Below, piece by piece: positions 41,339 to 44,921 of a stretch of DNA of 44,921 nucleotides (positions are counted from its first letter, which is position 1; every line of letters begins with the position of its first letter). The notes under the pieces were generated by a model. That model was not told where the DNA came from. It searched no databases and worked only from the letters and a program-made list of their open reading frames with translations. The DNA is from Candidatus Aminicenantota bacterium (GTDB lineage: Bacteria; Acidobacteriota; Aminicenantia; UBA2199): assembly GCA_018262835.1 (NCBI GenBank), contig JADFDP010000012.1, forward strand, positions 1 through 44,921, written 5' to 3'. Position numbers and translations under genes: made by a program.

Positions 41339-42450
41339 AAACAATTCTCAACCGCACCGCGCCCGGCAAAAAAGATGATCAAAAATTCATGAAGATCGCC
41401 CTGAAAATGAGCGAGCGCGGATTGGGCTTTACCGAACCCAATCCCCTGGTCGGCGCCGTGGTGGTGAAAAACGGGAAAATCCTTTCCTGCGGCTACCATC
41501 AGGCATTCGGGATGAAGCATGCCGAAACCATGGCCCTGGAAAACCTGGACGTTCCCGGCACCACCCTCTATCTGACCCTGGAGCCCTGCTGCCATTTCGG
41601 CAAGACCCCGCCCTGCACCGACCTGATCATCGCCAAAAAAGTCAAGCGCGTGGTCACGGCCATGGCCGACCCCAATCCCCTGGTCAACGGCGCCGGCATG
41701 CGCAAGCTGCGGGATCACGGCATCCAGGTTCGCTGCGGTGTTTACGGCGACTGGGCGGAACGGATCAACCGCCATTACCTCAAGGCCATCCGCACCCGGG
41801 TCCCCTACGTGACCCTGCACGCGGGCATTTCCCTGGACGGCAAACTGACCGACGACGCCGGCCGCTCGCGCTGGATGACATCGGAGGAAGGGCGCCGTTA
41901 TTCGCACAGCCTGCGCGGCGAGTTCTCCGCCATCCTCGCCGGCCGCGGCACCCTCCTGGCCGACAACCCGCGCCTGAACCTGCGCGAGCCGGGCTGGCAA
42001 GGCAAGACCCTGTACCGGGTGGTGCTGGATTCGGCCAACTCGCTCTCCCGGCGCCTGAATATCTTCAAGGAGCAGGAGAGGTTCCCGCTGATCATCTTCA
42101 GCTCCGATAAAGCCCCCAACCGGAGGAAGAAAGTCCCGCTCCATTTCTTCGTGGGCCACGACAAGCACGGCCTGCTCCTGGTTGACGTGCTGAAGCAGCT
42201 GTACAAGCTGGGCATTGCCTCGCTGCTGGTGGAAGGGGGCGGGCGGGTCCTGGATTCCTTCATCCGCGAGCGGCTGTTCGACGAGATGGCCCTTTTCTTT
42301 TCCAACAAGATCGTCGGCGGCCGCAACTCGGGCCAGATCTTCGCCTCCGGGGACCGGCTCGAGGAGGCGCTGGAGCTCGTCGATTGCCGCTGGAGCGAAT
42401 TCGCCGGCGGCAGCATGCTCAGGGGGTATAGAAAATGTTCACCGGACTGA
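41335..42450 (+). CDS. ribD: Bifunctional riboflavin biosynthesis deaminase/reductase RibD
   Basis: 371 residues from the ATG at 41335 (ATGA overlap with ftsY); a 15-residue longer in-frame reading lies inside ftsY. The N-terminal deaminase shows PNPLVGAVVVKNG, KHAETMALENL and LEPCCHFGKTPPCTDLII, with the zinc His and Cys residues. The C-terminal reductase shows HAGISLDGKLTDDAGRSRWM, RGEFSAILAGRGTLLADNPR and LLVEGGGRVLDSF. It performs steps two and three of the pathway from GTP. Followed by ribE in a 16-base overlap. Confidence 0.97.
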   Translation: MKTILNRTAPGKKDDQKFMKIALKMSERGLGFTEPNPLVGAVVVKNGKILSCGYHQAFGMKHAETMALENLDVPGTTLYLTLEPCCHFGKTPPCTDLIIAKKVKRVVTAMADPNPLVNGAGMRKLRDHGIQVRCGVYGDWAERINRHYLKAIRTRVPYVTLHAGISLDGKLTDDAGRSRWMTSEEGRRYSHSLRGEFSAILAGRGTLLADNPRLNLREPGWQGKTLYRVVLDSANSLSRRLNIFKEQERFPLIIFSSDKAPNRRKKVPLHFFVGHDKHGLLLVDVLKQLYKLGIASLLVEGGGRVLDSFIRERLFDEMALFFSNKIVGGRNSGQIFASGDRLEEALELVDCRWSEFAGGSMLRGYRKCSPD

Positions 42451-43022
42451 TCGCAACCACCGCCGCCCTGGTCAAGCTGGAAAAGAAGAACCATCCCGTG
42501 CTGACCATCCGGGCCAAGCTGGACAAGCCGCTCGCCGTGGGCGACTCGCTGGCCGTGGACGGCATCTGCCTGACTGTGATCGCAAAGAAAGGCGACCTGC
42601 TGAGCTTCAACCTGGCGGCTCCGACCCTGAAGCTTGCCAACCTGCAGGACAAGCCCGTCGGCTCAGCGCTCAACATCGAGCTGCCGCTCACCCTGAACGA
42701 TAACCTGGGCGGCCACCTGGTCAGCGGCCACATCGACGGCACGGTGCGCGTGCGCTCCATCAACAAGAGCCCGCAGAACTCGCGTTTGCTTTTTTCTTTT
42801 CAGGACCGCGAATGGAAAAAGTTCCTGATCCTGCGCGGCTCGGTGGCCCTGAACGGGGTCAGCCTGACCGTTTCCGAGATATCCGCTTCCTGGTTCGCCG
42901 TGGAGATCATCCCCCAGACTCTGGCCACTACCAACTTGGCTCGCCTCCGCGTAGGCGAGCGCGTCAACATCGAGCTGGATCAGATCGGCAAGTACCTTTT
43001 TAATTTTCAAAAACACTCTTAA
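42435..43022 (+). CDS. ribE: Riboflavin synthase, alpha subunit
   Basis: 195 residues. It dismutates 6,7-dimethyl-8-ribityllumazine to riboflavin. Two lumazine-binding repeats are seen: MFTGLIATTAAL with LAVDGICLTVI, and GHLVSGHIDGTVRV with VALNGVSLTVSEIS. It is slightly short against the usual 200-215. The expected downstream genes ribBA and ribH do not follow; the AT-rich island begins 24 bases after the stop. Confidence 0.96.
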   Translation: MFTGLIATTAALVKLEKKNHPVLTIRAKLDKPLAVGDSLAVDGICLTVIAKKGDLLSFNLAAPTLKLANLQDKPVGSALNIELPLTLNDNLGGHLVSGHIDGTVRVRSINKSPQNSRLLFSFQDREWKKFLILRGSVALNGVSLTVSEISASWFAVEIIPQTLATTNLARLRVGERVNIELDQIGKYLFNFQKHS

Positions 43023-43046
43023 CAATCATTATACAGGGAGGAATAT

Positions 43047-43859
43047 ATGCCAGATGCTATTAAAAGTGGGATAGTTGGTTTTTTTGATATTTTAGGATAC
43101 AAAAATTTTATAGAAAAGAATGATATAAGTGAACCGGTTATTCAAGTTCTCAAAAAAATTAATTCTGCAGGAGAAGATGTAATAGCGTATTTAAAAAACC
43201 TTTCAGAACATTTTGATAAAAAAGAATATTTCAAAGAAGATATTGTCAATCGTATTAAATGGCAAAATTTATCAGACTCAATAATTGTACATATTTTCTT
43301 TGAAAAGGCCGACATGCTTTCTCGCCATTTGGACATGTTATATTTTAGTGTTATTTGTAGTTCATTGATGCGCCACATGCTTGATTTCGGCCTCCCATTA
43401 CGTGGAGCTATAGATGTTGGCAAATTCTATTTTGAAAAAAACTGCTTTGCAGGAAGACCCATCGGAAATGCATATTCAACATCTCAAGATCTTGATCTTG
43501 CCGCATGTGTTTTTTGTGAAGAAGCTGCTAAATTTGTTAACGAAAAGGACGAACAAGGTAAATCCTATTCATTATCTTCATTCACAATTGAATATCCGAT
43601 TCCATTTAAGTCTAAAATCAATCAAAGTACAAAAGAGCAACTTACATTAAATTATACTGCATTTACTTCAGAAAAGTATCCTCCAATATCAGGTGATATT
43701 AAACAGTATATTTTAAATTCATTCTGGAGTCATAATAAAACAATTGGCTCTAAAGTGGAATTAAAAATACATAACACTGAACAATACTTTAGGTTCATTA
43801 AATATAAATTCCCCAATTCTTTCATTGCCCCCCAGAAAGCCGACAAAAAGCCTTCTTAG
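43047..43859 (+). CDS. Nucleotide-cyclase-like protein of unknown function
   Basis: 270 residues with GGGAGGA before the ATG. No family is certain. The layout resembles a class III nucleotidyl cyclase domain: GIVGFFDILGYKNFIEKN with D14 (as F.DI.GFT), LSDSIIVHIF with D77 (as GD....F), and LPLRGAIDVGKFYFE then AGRPIGNAYSTSQDLDLA (as R.GI..G......G...N.A.RL). The two Asp residues would bind metal. No signal peptide or membrane segment, so cytoplasmic. Codon use is very AT-rich, unlike everything to its left. A Pycsar-like antiphage cyclase or another signalling enzyme is possible; no effector gene is in view. Confidence 0.5.
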   Translation: MPDAIKSGIVGFFDILGYKNFIEKNDISEPVIQVLKKINSAGEDVIAYLKNLSEHFDKKEYFKEDIVNRIKWQNLSDSIIVHIFFEKADMLSRHLDMLYFSVICSSLMRHMLDFGLPLRGAIDVGKFYFEKNCFAGRPIGNAYSTSQDLDLAACVFCEEAAKFVNEKDEQGKSYSLSSFTIEYPIPFKSKINQSTKEQLTLNYTAFTSEKYPPISGDIKQYILNSFWSHNKTIGSKVELKIHNTEQYFRFIKYKFPNSFIAPQKADKKPS

Positions 43860-43874
43860 ATTAATCCGAATAGG

Positions 43875-43901
43875 AATAAGGGGACGGTTCTTTTAAGCGA
43901 C
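43875..43901. repeat. Possible REP/transposon-associated remnant
   Basis: AATAAGGGGACGGTTC followed by TTTTAAGCGAC. The string GGGGACGGTTCTTTT is one I associate with ends near REP-associated tyrosine transposases in many genomes. No transposase or inverted partner is visible. The rest of 43860-44106 is AT-rich and empty apart from a GCGAAAATCGC micro-palindrome at 44059-44069 and a TTGACA (44047-44052) without a good -10. Confidence 0.3.
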
Positions 43902-44106
43902 ATCAAACTCACAATTCTTCTTTTAGAAATACCAATTACATTTGACATTTTTTATGGCTATTTGTGTTTGGTGATTTATTAAGTATGTTTTCAAATAAAC
44001 TAGCGAGAAGAAGTTAATTAAATTAATAAATTATAAAAACACCATTGACAAAAATCAGCGAAAATCGCAATATTAAGTTCCATCTTTTAGATTGTGGGAG
44101 GAAGAA

Positions 44107-44921
44107 ATGAGGGCAGATGTAAATACCATTGATAACATCAAAACCCATCTAATTGACATCCCTCAATTCCAACGTTCATATAAATGGGGAATTGAAAATT
44201 GGAGACGATTTTGGTTTGATATTGGTTCGAGCTATTTTGAACGAATCACTGGAAAGCAACGAACTGTTTTTATAGGAGCGATTGTTCGTCAAAAACTAAA
44301 CCCATTTAAAAAAAATGAAAGGGAGGTCGAACATTATGGATTAATAGATGGCCAACAACGCCTAATTACTCTCTCAGTAATTGCCGCTGCAGTTCGTGAT
44401 AGATATTATTCTCCTAATTCAGATGACTCTGGTTTTTGGACTTTAGATTTCTTAAAATTACGCATAGGTAGAGATTCTATACCTAGATTAGTAGTTCAAA
44501 AACGTGATTATAATGCTTATATAAATGTGCTCGATGAAAACAAAGAGTTTAAAGGCAAACTGGGTGAATTATTCCCGGAATCAAATATTGCAGGAGCTTA
44601 TGACTTTTTTTATGATATTTTCGGAAAAAATGAAGCGTCACTGTTAGAATCAATAACTGACTATGAAAACAAATTATTAGAAGAAGAAGATAACAAAAAT
44701 GATGAAAGCGAGGTTTTAGATAAAAGTGACAAGATTAAAGAAGAAAATGTGATTACAACAAGCAAGAACTCAGGAATTGTGAAAAAGGGGGGATTGAAAA
44801 TAAACGAATTTTATAATGTTCTACTGTCTGATGTCAAATTTGTAGATATAGTTCTGGATCAAAATGAGGATTTAAGTTCGGAAATATTTGAGTCGCTGAA
44901 TAGTACAGGGACACCATTAGA
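44107..44921 (+). CDS. DUF262 domain protein (GmrS-like), N-terminal part
   Basis: The first 271 codons, cut by the right edge; GGGAGGAAG precedes the ATG. DUF262 motifs are clear: IDIPQFQRSYKWGIENW (residues 17-33), FIGAIV, LIDGQQRLITLSVIAAAV with the nucleotide-handling DGQQR near residue 81-85, and EIFESLNSTGTPL at the edge. An acidic, low-complexity insert lies near residues 195-220. DUF262 proteins include the type IV modification-dependent enzyme GmrSD and SspE/BrxU-like antiphage nucleases; whether a DUF1524 HNH domain follows cannot be seen. AT-rich like its neighbour. Confidence 0.88.
   Translation, partial: MRADVNTIDNIKTHLIDIPQFQRSYKWGIENWRRFWFDIGSSYFERITGKQRTVFIGAIVRQKLNPFKKNEREVEHYGLIDGQQRLITLSVIAAAVRDRYYSPNSDDSGFWTLDFLKLRIGRDSIPRLVVQKRDYNAYINVLDENKEFKGKLGELFPESNIAGAYDFFYDIFGKNEASLLESITDYENKLLEEEDNKNDESEVLDKSDKIKEENVITTSKNSGIVKKGGLKINEFYNVLLSDVKFVDIVLDQNEDLSSEIFESLNSTGTPL

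Noticed and set aside
40801-42168. 455-codon minus-strand ORF opposite ftsY and ribD
   Set aside because: Antisense to two conserved genes; composition effect.
42435-43022. FMN riboswitch for the rib genes
   Set aside because: ribD and ribE overlap upstream genes directly; there is no leader long enough to hold one.

Overview
The window reads as a GC-rich chromosomal segment of a Gram-negative-type (diderm) bacterium. Lipid A/Kdo genes (waaA, lpxK, lpxL), an envelope sigma factor, SurA/PpiC-type foldases and RseP all point to an outer membrane. Gene content and style resemble Acidobacteriota or the candidate phylum Aminicenantes, but no rRNA or other phylogenetic marker was searched, so this is an inference. 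The last 1.9 kb is strikingly AT-rich and looks like the edge of an acquired island.

Layout. 1-6.5 kb (minus): a cut-off S9 peptidase, then recD2-mutS (DNA repair) preceded by two tiny coupled ORFs. 6.6-15.8 kb (plus): a HAD phosphatase, a GspG-like protein with a PTS EIIA protein, a phosphoglycerate-mutase-family phosphatase with argS, and a four-gene ABC system of the GldA/GldF/GldG type with a DUF4340 protein. 15.9-18.6 kb (plus): ECF sigma factor, one-helix membrane protein (candidate anti-sigma) and a secreted HtrA-like protein whose three catalytic residues all appear to be lost. 18.6-20.9 kb (minus): pdxA, an Hfq-like protein and a short GlmU uridylyltransferase. 21.3-25.1 kb (plus): waaA-lpxK-lpxL-rph. 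25.2-27.1 kb (minus): two PpiC foldases. 27.2-31.3 kb (plus): uppS-cdsA-dxr-rseP, for isoprenoid carrier, phospholipid and envelope proteolysis. 31.3-34.2 kb (minus): coaD, a P-loop kinase, dCMP deaminase, a cyclophilin and an alternative-oxidase-like di-iron protein. 34.4-37.6 kb (plus): a secreted formylglycine-enzyme-like protein, a zinc-ribbon membrane protein, yggS and divIVA. 37.6-38.7 kb: a VapBC module between two copies of a palindromic repeat. 38.8-43.0 kb (plus): recA-vanZ and ftsY-ribD-ribE. 43.0-44.9 kb: AT-rich island edge with a nucleotide-cyclase-like protein and a truncated DUF262 protein.

The strongest cross-cutting signal is promoter placement. At least ten genes that begin transcription units (mutS, HAD, gspG-like, PGAM, glmU-like, waaA, PpiC lipoprotein, uppS, dCMP deaminase, ftsY) have a -10 hexamer ending only 5-8 bases before the start codon. 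Most also have a -35 exactly 17 bases further up. This predicts leaderless mRNAs for first genes, whereas many downstream operon genes carry Shine-Dalgarno sites. The pattern also corrects several start codons.

The other items most worth following are the pseudoprotease in the sigma-factor operon, the alternative-oxidase-like protein, the repeat-flanked VapBC cassette, and the cyclase-like plus DUF262 pair at the island edge, which could be the start of a defence locus.
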